From positions 2,604,001 through 2,668,000 of the forward strand of contig NZ_CP047028.1 of NCBI RefSeq assembly GCF_009796865.1: 64,000 nucleotides of DNA. Direction: 5' to 3'. Position 1 is the first letter of the stretch; each line of letters begins with the position of its first letter. Origin of the DNA: Formosa sp. L2A11. Lineage in GTDB: Bacteria; Bacteroidota; Bacteroidia; Flavobacteriales; Flavobacteriaceae. The notes beneath the pieces were generated by a model. It made no database searches. It worked only from the letters and a program-made list of their open reading frames with translations, and was not told the DNA's origin. Of this stretch, positions 17,075 through 26,198 are shown piece by piece. The translations under genes were made by a program, and so were the position numbers.

Positions 17075-17821
17075 ATGGCTAAGGAAATTATAAAAATTAA
17101 AGACTTGAAACGTGAATTCACCATGGGTACGGAAACGGTCCATGCACTTAAAGGGATTTCGTTTACTATAGAAGAAGGACAGTTTGTTACAATAATGGGG
17201 TCTAGTGGTTCTGGTAAAAGTACCATGCTAAATATCTTAGGATGTTTAGATCAGCCCACTTCTGGACTGTATGAAATAGACGGTGTGTCTGTAAAAGATT
17301 TAAGCCGAAATGAATTAGCAACCATACGTAACGAAAAAATAGGATTCATTTTTCAATCGTATAACTTATTAGCAAGAACATCTGCCATAGAAAACGTAGA
17401 GTTACCATTATTGTATAACAGTAAAGTGTCTACAGATGAACGACGAGAACGGGCTATTAAAGCTTTAGAAATGGTTGGTTTGGCAGATAGAATACATCAT
17501 ACACCATCTCAGCTCTCAGGAGGTCAGCAACAACGTGTCGCTATTGCAAGAGCGCTTGTAAATAACCCGGTGATGATTCTTGCCGATGAAGCTACTGGAA
17601 ATTTAGATACACGAACATCTTACGAGATTATGTCATTATTTCAGGAACTAAATAAAACGCAAGGTATTACAATAACCTTCGTGACTCACGAACCCGATAT
17701 CGCTATGTTTAGTAGCAGAACCATTGTTTTAAAAGATGGTCATGTTATAAAAGACGAGATGAATGATACCATTTTATCTGCAGCAGCAGAATTAGCAAAA
17801 TTACCTAAAGAAGATCATTAA
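17075..17821 (+). CDS. macB: MacB-type ABC transporter ATP-binding subunit
   Basis: A 248-residue ATPase of the LolD/MacB subfamily. Walker A is GSSGSGKST (42-50), Q-loop FIFQSYNLL, signature LSGGQQQR, Walker B MILADEATGNLD, and the H-loop Thr-His in VTHEPD. All catalytic residues are intact. MacB of E. coli has this domain fused to the permease; here the two are separate genes with a 2-bp gap. The complex is a mechanotransmission pump that drives periplasmic substrates out through TolC. Confidence 0.94.
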   Translation: MAKEIIKIKDLKREFTMGTETVHALKGISFTIEEGQFVTIMGSSGSGKSTMLNILGCLDQPTSGLYEIDGVSVKDLSRNELATIRNEKIGFIFQSYNLLARTSAIENVELPLLYNSKVSTDERRERAIKALEMVGLADRIHHTPSQLSGGQQQRVAIARALVNNPVMILADEATGNLDTRTSYEIMSLFQELNKTQGITITFVTHEPDIAMFSSRTIVLKDGHVIKDEMNDTILSAAAELAKLPKEDH

Positions 17822-17823
17822 TT

Positions 17824-19044
17824 ATGAGATTATTAAACTTATTAAAAATCGCTTATAAGGCTATTGTACTTAATAAAGTACGAACCTTATTAACTATGTT
17901 AGGGATAATTATTGGTGTAGCTTCGGTTATTGCCATGTTAGCTATTGGTGAGGGGTCTAAAGAGAGCATAAGAGAAACTATATCTAGTATGGGATCTAAT
18001 ATGGTTACTATTAGACCTGGAGCAGATGTGCGTGGTGGGGTAAGACAAGATGCAAGTACAATGGAAAGCTTAAAGTTTGACGATTACTTAGCAATTAAAG
18101 AACAAACAACCATGTTAAGTTATATAACACCTGTGGTAAATGGTAGTGGTCAAGTTATTAGTGGAGCAAACAACTGGCCATCCACCATTTATGGTGTAAA
18201 TCCAGAATATTTAGATATCAAGGTTTTAGGCTTACAAAGCGGAAGCATGTTCACAGATGCCGAGGTTAAATCGGCTTCTAAAGTCGTATTAATTGGTCAA
18301 ACTGTTGTAGATAATGTGTTTCCTGACGGAGAAGAACCTGTAGGACAAATGATACGTTTTAATAATATTCCGTTTAAAGTTATTGGTGTGTTAGAAGAAA
18401 AGGGGGAAAATACTTTTGGTCAAGATCAGGATGATGTCGTTATAGCACCGTATACAACCGTACAGAAGCGTATTTTAGCCATAACTTTTTTACATCAAAT
18501 CATGGCATCTGCTATAAGTGAAGAAGATGCTCCAGAGGCAGTAACACAAATTACTGCTATTATGAGAGAACAACACAAATTAGCAGATGATGAAGATGAT
18601 GATTTTACAGTACGTTCTATGGAAGAACTTATTTCAACCTTTAGTTCAACTAGCGAAATGCTAACTATACTTTTAGTGGCAGTCGCGAGTATCTCGTTGT
18701 TAATTGGAGGTATTGGAATTATGAATATTATGTATGTATCGGTAAAAGAACGTACTAAAGAAATTGGATTACGAATGGCCGTTGGTGGTAAAGGCTCAGA
18801 CATATTAATGCAGTTTTTAATTGAAGCTATTTTAATAAGTATTACAGGAGGTGTATTAGGAGTTCTTTTAGGACTTAGTGCTACGGTATTTATAGAAAAG
18901 TTTTTGCATTGGCCTACTAGTGTAGCACTGTATTCCATCATTATTTCGTTTGCAGTTTGTGCGGTAACAGGTATATTTTTCGGTTGGTATCCTGCAAGAA
19001 AAGCAGCAGCTTTAGATCCTATTACGGCCTTACGTTATGAGTAA
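17824..19044 (+). CDS. macB: MacB-type ABC transporter permease
   Basis: A 406-residue permease with one N-terminal helix (LLTMLGIIIGVASVIAMLAIGEGS), a large periplasmic MacB_PCD domain (about 45-270) and three C-terminal helices of the FtsX type including GGIGIMNIMYVSVKERTKEI. It ends ARKAAALDPITALRYE, the conserved MacB terminus. It pairs with the ATPase encoded just upstream. The typical substrates of such pumps are peptides, lipoproteins or lipids; the downstream lipoprotein genes make those candidates here. Confidence 0.94.
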   Translation: MRLLNLLKIAYKAIVLNKVRTLLTMLGIIIGVASVIAMLAIGEGSKESIRETISSMGSNMVTIRPGADVRGGVRQDASTMESLKFDDYLAIKEQTTMLSYITPVVNGSGQVISGANNWPSTIYGVNPEYLDIKVLGLQSGSMFTDAEVKSASKVVLIGQTVVDNVFPDGEEPVGQMIRFNNIPFKVIGVLEEKGENTFGQDQDDVVIAPYTTVQKRILAITFLHQIMASAISEEDAPEAVTQITAIMREQHKLADDEDDDFTVRSMEELISTFSSTSEMLTILLVAVASISLLIGGIGIMNIMYVSVKERTKEIGLRMAVGGKGSDILMQFLIEAILISITGGVLGVLLGLSATVFIEKFLHWPTSVALYSIIISFAVCAVTGIFFGWYPARKAAALDPITALRYE

Positions 19045-19092
19045 AATTTTAGAATACGATTAATTTCAATTCATAAATAATAATATCATCTT

Positions 19093-20289
19093 ATGAAAAC
19101 AAGTATCATAAAAGTTTTGAGTTTTGGCGTTTTATTGGTTGTAATGGGCTGTAATAGCTCTAAAAAAAGCAGTAATAATACACCAAATACAGATATTCAT
19201 TTTGTGTTGTCAGATACAGGACAAGATGTCTTTTATAACGATAAAGGTGAAGAGATTTCTAAACCTGAAAAGGAACAAGATTATTATGGTCAAGATGCAC
19301 AATATACAGGTATCGCTTCTGCTTATAAAGATAATAAAGATGGTACGGTTACCGATTTAAATACAGGGTTAATGTGGCAGAAAACACCAGATAATAAGCG
19401 TCATAATTTTTACGATGCGTTTACGTATGTGGACGAATTAGAAATAGGAGGTTATACAGACTGGAGGTTGCCTACTATCAAAGAATTGTATTCACTTCTT
19501 AATTCAAATGGCGAACTTAATCCGAAAGATTTATCACTGTCTAAACCGTATATAGATACCAATTATTTCGATTTTAAATATGATGAAAGAATGCCTTATG
19601 CCGGACAATACTGGTCAAGTACTAAATATGTAAAAGGTCCAATTCAAAATATAGGAATAGAAGGGGCTTTCGGATTTAATTTTGCCGACGGACATATAAA
19701 AGCATACGAAACGGGTTTGTATTATAATGGAGAAGGTGGCGTAAGAAATCCTGGTAATTTAATTAGAGCTGTCCGTGGAAAAGAAAAGGTATATGGTGTT
19801 AACGATTTTGAAGTGAATAATGATGGAACAATAACCGATAGGGCCACAGGGTTAATGTGGCAACAAGCTGATGATGGACAAACGTATAATTGGAAAGAGG
19901 CACTAAACTATGCTAAAAATAGTACGCTAGCAGGATATTCAGATTGGAGATTACCAAATACCAAAGAGTTGCAAAGTATAGTAGATTACAATAAAAAAAC
20001 AATTCCTGCTATAGATGAAAGTGTGTTTATATGCACAAATAAAGACAGTTGGTTTTGGACCAGTACTACCCAAGGAGATTTTAAATACACTGCTTGTTAT
20101 ATTGCGTTTGGAAAAGCATATAGTAAAGATAACAGTGCAGCCACAACATATTACGATTGGCATGGGGCAGGAGCACAGCGTTCAGATCCTAAATCAGGAA
20201 AGAGTGAAGATTATTTACTAGAGTCTGTAAACGCTGCAGATTCTATTAGAATTAATAATTATGTAAGATTAGTTAGAAACGTTGATTGA
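19093..20289 (+). CDS. DUF1566 (Lcl C-terminal domain) lipoprotein
   Basis: A 398-residue lipoprotein with lipobox LLVVMGC (Cys20). It carries two DUF1566/Lcl_C repeats, each with the hallmark TGLMWQ and DWRLPT-KEL motifs: GTVTDLNTGLMWQKTP then GYTDWRLPTIKELYSLL, and GTITDRATGLMWQQAD then GYSDWRLPNTKELQSIV. Each ends in RAVRG or RLVRNVD. The fold resembles lectin-like formylglycine-generating-type domains and is thought to bind glycans or act at the surface; the function is unproven. It lies 48 bp behind the MacB permease gene and is a possible cargo or partner of the pump. Confidence 0.87.
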   Translation: MKTSIIKVLSFGVLLVVMGCNSSKKSSNNTPNTDIHFVLSDTGQDVFYNDKGEEISKPEKEQDYYGQDAQYTGIASAYKDNKDGTVTDLNTGLMWQKTPDNKRHNFYDAFTYVDELEIGGYTDWRLPTIKELYSLLNSNGELNPKDLSLSKPYIDTNYFDFKYDERMPYAGQYWSSTKYVKGPIQNIGIEGAFGFNFADGHIKAYETGLYYNGEGGVRNPGNLIRAVRGKEKVYGVNDFEVNNDGTITDRATGLMWQQADDGQTYNWKEALNYAKNSTLAGYSDWRLPNTKELQSIVDYNKKTIPAIDESVFICTNKDSWFWTSTTQGDFKYTACYIAFGKAYSKDNSAATTYYDWHGAGAQRSDPKSGKSEDYLLESVNAADSIRINNYVRLVRNVD

Positions 20290-20318
20290 AATCAACATTA
20301 ATGTATAAATTTTAAATT

Positions 20319-21671
20319 ATGAAAACATTAAAAACCAGTACCATTATACGCATATTTATTTTTGCCTTGTTGTGTGGCTTTCTCATACAATCGTGTAAGG
20401 ATAACAAATCGGCAAATAAAGAAGTTATAAGAGAGACTAGTAGTAACAACTATGTTCAAATAAGAACAGGACAAGTGGTTACGTATGGTGAAAATGGAGA
20501 AATTTTAGAAGGATTAAAACCCGGAGATTCTCTTTACGGTCAAGATGCTAGTTATTTAACTGGAAAACCAATGACTTATACTAAAAATGGAAATGGAACA
20601 ATTACAGATAAAAATACTGGATTAATGTGGGAAGAAATTCCAACAACAGAAGGGTTTGATTGGCAAGGTGCAAAAGATTACGCCGAAAATTTAGAATTGG
20701 GTGGTTACAACGACTGGAGAATGCCAACAGCTAAAGAGCTATATTCTATTAGCGATTTTAGTGAAGGTTGGCCGTATATAGATACCACATATTTTTCGCT
20801 CGTTAATAATAAATATGTCGATAAAAGTGAACAGTACTGGGCAAGTAATAAATATGTTGGTCATACAGAAGAAGGGCAATATACTGCAGCATTTGGTGTA
20901 AACCATGCCACTGGTCATATTAAAGCATATCCAGGAGAAGAACCTAAAGACATGAAAGACCGTAAAGGTCCACCTCCAGGAAACCATGGACCTCAAGGGG
21001 AAAAAAGTGAAAACAAAGAAGTTGCAGCTAACGATAAGACTGAAGGAGAAAAAGGGGTAAAAAGAGATGAGAATAGACCACCACCTCCAGAAAATGGAGA
21101 GAGACCAACAGGTAACCCAATGTTAAAACATGTACGTGCTGTTCGTGGTAATGCCTATGGAATTAATAATTTTGTAGATAACGGAGATCAAACTATTACA
21201 GATAATGCAACGGGCTTAATGTGGGCTAAAAATGATAGCGGAAAAGGTTTAGATTGGAAACACTCCTTAGTGTATGCTGAAAATTCCAAATTAGCAGGGT
21301 ATACCGATTGGCGTTTACCTAATATTAAAGAATTACAAGGTATAGTAGATTATAATTATGCGCCTGGAGCTCAGGATGTTTCAAAAGAAGGTCCCGCTAT
21401 AGATCCAATATTTAATATTTCAGAAATCACAAACGAGAATAATGATCTAGATTATCCGTATTTTTGGTCTAGTACTTCTGCAAGATTTCAAAAGGGTAAA
21501 CCTTTTTATTATGCATGGTATGTGGCTTTTGGACGTGCAGTAAACAATGAAGGTTTAGACTTTCATGGGGCAGGTGCAGTACGATTTGATACAAAACATG
21601 AAAACGGACCAGCAAGTGAAGGAGGAGAACGTTATTATAACTATGTGCGTTTGGTAAGAAATGTAGAATAA
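20319..21671 (+). CDS. DUF1566 lipoprotein with charged Pro-rich linker
   Basis: A 450-residue paralogue of the preceding lipoprotein, with a lipobox-like Cys at LIQSC (26) and the same two TGLMWE/TGLMWA and DWRMPT/DWRLPN repeats. Between the repeats it contains an extra low-complexity insert of about 55 residues (roughly 205-262), rich in Pro, Glu, Lys and Asn, with blocks such as GPPPGNHGPQGEKSEN and RPPPPENGERPTG. That linker suggests an extended spacer exposed in the periplasm or at the cell surface. The genes are 29 bp apart and probably arose by tandem duplication. Confidence 0.87.
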   Translation: MKTLKTSTIIRIFIFALLCGFLIQSCKDNKSANKEVIRETSSNNYVQIRTGQVVTYGENGEILEGLKPGDSLYGQDASYLTGKPMTYTKNGNGTITDKNTGLMWEEIPTTEGFDWQGAKDYAENLELGGYNDWRMPTAKELYSISDFSEGWPYIDTTYFSLVNNKYVDKSEQYWASNKYVGHTEEGQYTAAFGVNHATGHIKAYPGEEPKDMKDRKGPPPGNHGPQGEKSENKEVAANDKTEGEKGVKRDENRPPPPENGERPTGNPMLKHVRAVRGNAYGINNFVDNGDQTITDNATGLMWAKNDSGKGLDWKHSLVYAENSKLAGYTDWRLPNIKELQGIVDYNYAPGAQDVSKEGPAIDPIFNISEITNENNDLDYPYFWSSTSARFQKGKPFYYAWYVAFGRAVNNEGLDFHGAGAVRFDTKHENGPASEGGERYYNYVRLVRNVE

Positions 21672-21695
21672 ATAATTAGTTTAAAATAAATAAAT

Positions 21696-22094
21696 ATGAA
21701 GAAGAATATCGATTTAGGATTATTAGTGTTAAGAGTTGCCATTGCAGGTCTAATGTTATTCCATGGTATTGCCAAGTTAAGTGATTTGGATGTTATAAAG
21801 CAAATGCTAACAGAGGTTGGTATACCATCTGTATTAGCTTATGGTGTTTTTATTACAGAATTAATGGCACCTTTATTAATTATAATTGGCTTTAGAACTC
21901 GGTTAGCTTCCATTGTATTTTTCTTAGGTATGATTACAGCAATGCTCTTAGCGCATTCAGAACATATTCTTACAGTTTCAGAAAACGGAGGTTTACAGGT
22001 AGAATTATTATTGTTGTATGCTTTAGGGGCTTTGGTAATCTTTTTTACAGGACCTGGAAAATATGCAGTATCTACAAGTAAATCGTGGGATTAA
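21696..22094 (+). CDS. DoxX-family membrane protein
   Basis: A 132-residue protein with four hydrophobic helices. It begins with the DoxX pattern LLVLRVAIAGLMLFHGIAKL and contains FITELMAPLLIIIGFRTRLA. DoxX-like proteins are small inner-membrane subunits linked to quinone or thiosulphate oxidation and to redox-stress complexes; the role here is unknown. It lies 24 bp after the second DUF1566 gene and 60 bp before the kinase gene, so it is probably in the same transcript. A second DoxX homologue sits at 47304. Confidence 0.88.
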   Translation: MKKNIDLGLLVLRVAIAGLMLFHGIAKLSDLDVIKQMLTEVGIPSVLAYGVFITELMAPLLIIIGFRTRLASIVFFLGMITAMLLAHSEHILTVSENGGLQVELLLLYALGALVIFFTGPGKYAVSTSKSWD

Positions 22095-22154
22095 TTATTT
22101 TATAGAATATTATGAAAGCATTAATAGAAGAGTGAGCTTTAAATTAAAAATATA

Positions 22155-23186
22155 ATGCAAAAGAATAAATATATAGTCGTTTTTTCTCACATCCTAGTTT
22201 GGCTTGTGCTCTTTAGTATGCCTTATTTTTTATCGTATCAGCAAGAACGTGACATTAATAGAATTACCGCTCATTTCTGGATCCCATTGGTGTTTTATGC
22301 CATGATTTTTTATCTGAATTTTTTCTATTTCGTAGATAAGTTCTTATTCACTAGAAAAATGGTGCAGTTTATCATTATAAACGTTTTTTTTATAGCCTTG
22401 TTTTTAGCATTAAAGGAACTTATTGAAGCAACGTACTTTAAAGAATTAACAGATAACGATCTTAGAAGAGAAAATGGAAAACCACCATTCGAAATGTTTA
22501 TTTACATGCAAATGTTATCATACTTTGCTCCGCTGTTATTTTCAATAGCACTTAAAACAACAAAACGTTTAGTGACTACAGAAGCAGAACGTAAGGAAGC
22601 AACTAATATTAAGTTACAATCAGAAATACAACATTTACGATATCAATTACAACCCCATTTCTTTTTTAACTCATTAAATAATATTTACTCTTTAGTCGAT
22701 GTTTCTCCAGAACAAGCTAAATCTACAATACATAGTTTAAGTAAATTAATGCGCTATTTATTGTATGAAACAAATATTGAGATGGTTCCTCTTTCAAAGG
22801 AAATCGATTTTATGAAAAAATATTTAGAACTCATGAAATTGCGCATTTCCGATAAAACACAAGTCATTTCAACCTTCCCTTCAGAAGGGAATAATATTAA
22901 AATTACACCTCTTTTATTTATCTCATTAATAGAAAATGCTTTTAAACACGGTGTATCTGCAAATAAGGAAAGTGAAATTTATATAGACATGTCTGTTAAA
23001 GAGCATGTTGTAGTTTTTAAAATTGTAAATAATAATTATCCAAAGCAAATAAGCGATAAGAGTGGTTCTGGAATTGGTTTACAAAACCTGAGAAAACGTT
23101 TAGAATTGCTATATCCAAACAAACATGTGTTTAAAACAGAGGTTGTAAACGGACGATTTTTTGTAGATTTACAAATAGAAACTTAA
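22155..23186 (+). CDS. LytS-like membrane sensor histidine kinase
   Basis: A 343-residue kinase with four transmembrane helices (about 7-27, 41-61, 69-87 and 116-135). A charged loop at 92-112 (FKELTDNDLRRENGKP) sits between helices 3 and 4, at the same place as the Pro/Gly loop of the paralogue at 2381-3433. Phospho-acceptor His168 lies in YQLQPHFFFNSLNN, the N-box is SLIENAFKHG, and the G-box GSGIGLQNLRKRL. It is followed 4 bp later by its LytTR partner, at the end of the efflux/lipoprotein block. Confidence 0.92.
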   Translation: MQKNKYIVVFSHILVWLVLFSMPYFLSYQQERDINRITAHFWIPLVFYAMIFYLNFFYFVDKFLFTRKMVQFIIINVFFIALFLALKELIEATYFKELTDNDLRRENGKPPFEMFIYMQMLSYFAPLLFSIALKTTKRLVTTEAERKEATNIKLQSEIQHLRYQLQPHFFFNSLNNIYSLVDVSPEQAKSTIHSLSKLMRYLLYETNIEMVPLSKEIDFMKKYLELMKLRISDKTQVISTFPSEGNNIKITPLLFISLIENAFKHGVSANKESEIYIDMSVKEHVVVFKIVNNNYPKQISDKSGSGIGLQNLRKRLELLYPNKHVFKTEVVNGRFFVDLQIET

Positions 23187-23190
23187 GCCT

Positions 23191-23937
23191 ATGGAAACTT
23201 TAATACTGAGTTGTGTAATTGTAGATGATGAACCAATGGCACTTAATTTGGTTGAAAGTTATGTAAATAAAACACCTTTTTTAAATCTTATAAAAAAGTG
23301 TAGTAGTGCCATTGAAGCGATGGAGTATTTACAAAATGAAACGGTAGATTTGCTTTTTTTAGACATTCAGATGCCGGACTTAACAGGTTTAGAGTTTTCT
23401 AAAATGATTCCTAAACAAACGAGAATTATTTTTACTACCGCTTTCGATCAATATGCCTTAGAAGGTTTTAAAGTAGAAGCCCTAGATTATTTATTAAAAC
23501 CTTTTGATTATGCCGAGTTTTTAACCGCAGCAAATAAAGCGAGAACTTGGTTTAATTTACTTAAAGGTTCTTCTCAAGATCAGGTTAAAAAAGCGTCTAC
23601 AGATAAAAAAGAATTCTTATTTGTAAAATCAGAATACAAACAATTACGTATAAAACTTGCAGATGTACAATATTTTGAAGGCTTAAAAGATTATATAAAA
23701 ATCTGGTTAAAAGATAATTCAAAACCAATTTTAACATTAATGAGTTTAAAATCGTTAGAAGAAGAACTTCCTAAAGACGATTTTATGCGTGTACACCGTT
23801 CGTTTATTGTTTCACTAAAAAACATAGAAGTGGTAGAGCGTAGTCAGATTATTATTAATAAGCAACGCATTACTGTTTCAGAACAATACAAACCAAAGTT
23901 TCTAGAATTTATTAATCAGAACTCTTTAAGTAATTAA
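23191..23937 (+). CDS. LytTR-family response regulator
   Basis: A 248-residue regulator. The receiver domain has phospho-acceptor Asp58 in FLDIQMPDLTG and the conserved LLKPF. A linker rich in Ser/Gln/Lys (about 122-140) leads to a LytTR DNA-binding domain with VQYFEGLKDYIKIWL and FMRVHRSFIVS. It is coupled to the LytS-like kinase gene (4-bp gap). Its obvious candidate regulon is the block to which it belongs: efflux pump, DUF1566 lipoproteins and the secreted protein at 24073. Confidence 0.93.
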   Translation: METLILSCVIVDDEPMALNLVESYVNKTPFLNLIKKCSSAIEAMEYLQNETVDLLFLDIQMPDLTGLEFSKMIPKQTRIIFTTAFDQYALEGFKVEALDYLLKPFDYAEFLTAANKARTWFNLLKGSSQDQVKKASTDKKEFLFVKSEYKQLRIKLADVQYFEGLKDYIKIWLKDNSKPILTLMSLKSLEEELPKDDFMRVHRSFIVSLKNIEVVERSQIIINKQRITVSEQYKPKFLEFINQNSLSN

Positions 23938-24072
23938 TTTTTTCTTTTTCCTTAATAATATCATCCTTAAAACTTGCCTTTTCATAGAGTGAATTACTTA
24001 ATCTGTATATCTCTTTTCATAAGTTTATATAAGTAGCATACATTTATATCATAATATAAAATATCTGTTTTT

Positions 24073-24855
24073 ATGAAATCAGTTTTATTAATTTTAGTTC
24101 TTTTTGGAGCTTCAGGATCTATTTACGCACATACAGAAACATCCCTTGTGCTTTTAGATACAATTAATACTTCTAATAACTATGTAAATTATCAAGTTTA
24201 CGATAATCAAGAGAGTATTACGTTTAACATGAGAACTTCAGAACCTAGAGCAATCATGTCTATTTTACATCATGGCGTTACTATTTTCTTCGATATAAAA
24301 GGGACTGAAAAAAAGAAAGTATATGTAACCTATCCAGAAGAACCTCTAAAAATTACTGAAACACCTGAATTTGAAGTGTCTAATAATTTTCAATCAGAAG
24401 CAGATATTAAAAAGATAAGACATACCATTAAAGAACGTATTTCTCAGGATTTTCCAGAAGATGCTTTATTTGTTTCTAATCATGATAAAGAAAGCTTTAA
24501 TGTGTTTTTAAATTCTATAGATATTAAGGCCATTTATAGTTACAATGAAAATAATGGCGAGTTAAATTATAGATTAACGATTCCTAAAGACAAAATTAAT
24601 AACAAAAATAACTTCTCTAAGTTAAAAATTGGCGTGTATACCATTAAAAAAGAAAGATCTAACATAGACGAACAAGCAGCCAATTTTGGTAGTGGAATGA
24701 GCGGACCAGATAGTAATCAAGCTGGGCTTTCAGATACAAGAAATGACCGTGGAGGAAGTAGAAACGGACAATCTCAAAATAACCCACGTCCAGACGAATT
24801 AGATTCAAATGAAGGACCTATTGAAATCAGTTTTTGGTTTAAAGCACATATGTAA
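24073..24855 (+). CDS. Secreted protein of unknown function
   Basis: A 260-residue protein with a signal peptide (MKSVLLILVLFGASGSIYA). The mature part contains an immunoglobulin-like or beta-rich first half (VNYQVYDNQESITFNMRTS), a charged middle, and a Gly/Ser/Asn/Asp-rich segment (about 205-245, with GSGMSGPDSNQAGLSD) before a final EISFWFKAHM. I do not recognise a named family. It follows the LytTR regulator by 135 bp and precedes a terminator, so it is probably the last gene of the efflux/two-component block. Confidence 0.75.
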   Translation: MKSVLLILVLFGASGSIYAHTETSLVLLDTINTSNNYVNYQVYDNQESITFNMRTSEPRAIMSILHHGVTIFFDIKGTEKKKVYVTYPEEPLKITETPEFEVSNNFQSEADIKKIRHTIKERISQDFPEDALFVSNHDKESFNVFLNSIDIKAIYSYNENNGELNYRLTIPKDKINNKNNFSKLKIGVYTIKKERSNIDEQAANFGSGMSGPDSNQAGLSDTRNDRGGSRNGQSQNNPRPDELDSNEGPIEISFWFKAHM

Positions 24856-24896
24856 TTTTTATAAAATATTAAGTTTAAATAGATTGTTGTAGTTTT

Positions 24897-24943
24897 GAAG
24901 CCTCAATTAAATGCATACACGGGATATTGAGGCTTCTTTTTAT
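24897..24943 (+). terminator. Rho-independent terminator
   Basis: The arms GAAGCCTCAA (24897-24906) and TTGAGGCTTC (24927-24936) pair perfectly around a 20-nt loop and are followed by TTTTTATTT. It ends the block running from 14490 to 24855. Confidence 0.85.
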
Positions 24944-24991
24944 TTATATATTTATTTTCTTAATCGTTGAGGTTGTATACATAACTTAAAT

Positions 24992-24999
24992 TATGTTTG
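24992..24999 (+). promoter_or_regulatory. -7 element TATGTTTG, near-leaderless start
   Basis: A perfect TAnnTTTG only 8 nt before the ATG at 25007. A GTTG sits 22 nt upstream of it. Transcription would begin at about the start codon, predicting a leaderless or almost leaderless mRNA. Confidence 0.6.
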
Positions 25000-25006
25000 C
25001 AGTTAT

Positions 25007-26005
25007 ATGGATTCACTTACACAAATCATTTTAGGTGCCGCAGTTGGGGAAGCTGTTCTTGGTAAAAAAATCGGAAACAAAGCTATGTTATACGGTGCTA
25101 TTGCAGGTACAATTCCAGATTTAGATGTGTTGGCTTCTCATGTAACAGACACCGTTTCTGCTTTAGAACTTCATAGAGGTTTTACACATTCCATATTATT
25201 TTCAGTTGTATTTGCTCCCATTTTTGGATGGATTGTGTCGCGTTTCGAGCACTATAGAGATGTTAAAGGTTGGTCGTGGTTATTTTTCTGGGCGTTTATA
25301 ACGCATCCCTTATTAGACGCGCATACTACTTGGGGAACACAATTGTTTTGGCCTTTAGATTTGCGTATAGCATACAAAACAATATTTGTAATAGATCCTT
25401 TATATACCGTTCCTTTTTTAGTGTTTTTAATTTTGGCAATGCGTCAAAAAAGAGGAACAAAAAAACGAAGCATGTTTAATAATTGGGGACTTATCTTAAG
25501 TACCGCTTATTTAGCAATTACAGTTGCTTTAAAAGGTTTTGCTTATACAGAATTTAAAGCCGCGTTACAAAATCAAAATATTAAATATACAGCTTTAGAT
25601 ACACGTCCTTCGCCTTTAAATACCATTTTATGGACGGCAAATGTAGATACAAAAGATTTTTATTTGGTTGGCTATTATTCGTTTTTCGATTCTAAGCCCA
25701 TTACATTTTATAAGTACGCAAAGCATCATGAGTATGTAGATCAGTTTAAGTCTAATATTAAGTTAAAGCGCATGATTGCAATTTCTAAAGGTTGGTATAC
25801 TATTTCAAAACACAATCAGCATTTATATTTTAACGATTTACGTTTCGGGACTTTAAGTATGCAACCGGATGCCCATAATTTTGTGTTTAAGTACGAAATT
25901 AAACCAGATGCCAATAATAATATCAATTTTATTGAAACACCTAAAAACAAAGACGACGCTAAACATTTAATGTCAGACCTTTGGTTGCGTATTCAAGGAA
26001 ATTAA
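25007..26005 (+). CDS. YdjM/DUF457-type membrane metal-dependent hydrolase
   Basis: A 332-residue membrane protein starting MDSLTQIILGAAVGEAVLGK, the classical opening of this family. It has the conserved histidine/aspartate set: GTIPDLDVL, ELHRGFTHS and THPLLDAHTTWGTQLFWP within the first 130 residues, forming a putative metal site among four or five helices. The C-terminal half is a soluble domain. Homologues are annotated as membrane-bound metal-dependent hydrolases, and E. coli YdjM is SOS-induced; the substrate is unknown. It appears monocistronic. Confidence 0.88.
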   Translation: MDSLTQIILGAAVGEAVLGKKIGNKAMLYGAIAGTIPDLDVLASHVTDTVSALELHRGFTHSILFSVVFAPIFGWIVSRFEHYRDVKGWSWLFFWAFITHPLLDAHTTWGTQLFWPLDLRIAYKTIFVIDPLYTVPFLVFLILAMRQKRGTKKRSMFNNWGLILSTAYLAITVALKGFAYTEFKAALQNQNIKYTALDTRPSPLNTILWTANVDTKDFYLVGYYSFFDSKPITFYKYAKHHEYVDQFKSNIKLKRMIAISKGWYTISKHNQHLYFNDLRFGTLSMQPDAHNFVFKYEIKPDANNNINFIETPKNKDDAKHLMSDLWLRIQGN

Positions 26006-26198
26006 GCTTTAAATTTTAACTATAAATCTGTTTCAATTTTACCTATTATTTTAGTGTGTATTTTTTTATCATTTTTCTTTTAAAAGCGTGTGCGTCATGT
26101 TTCACTGAAAGTTGAGTGTACTTCACTTAATGTTCATTTTTCATCACGTTTTATTGTCGAAATTTGTTTTAACGACAGAAACTTTAACCTTTTGAAAA

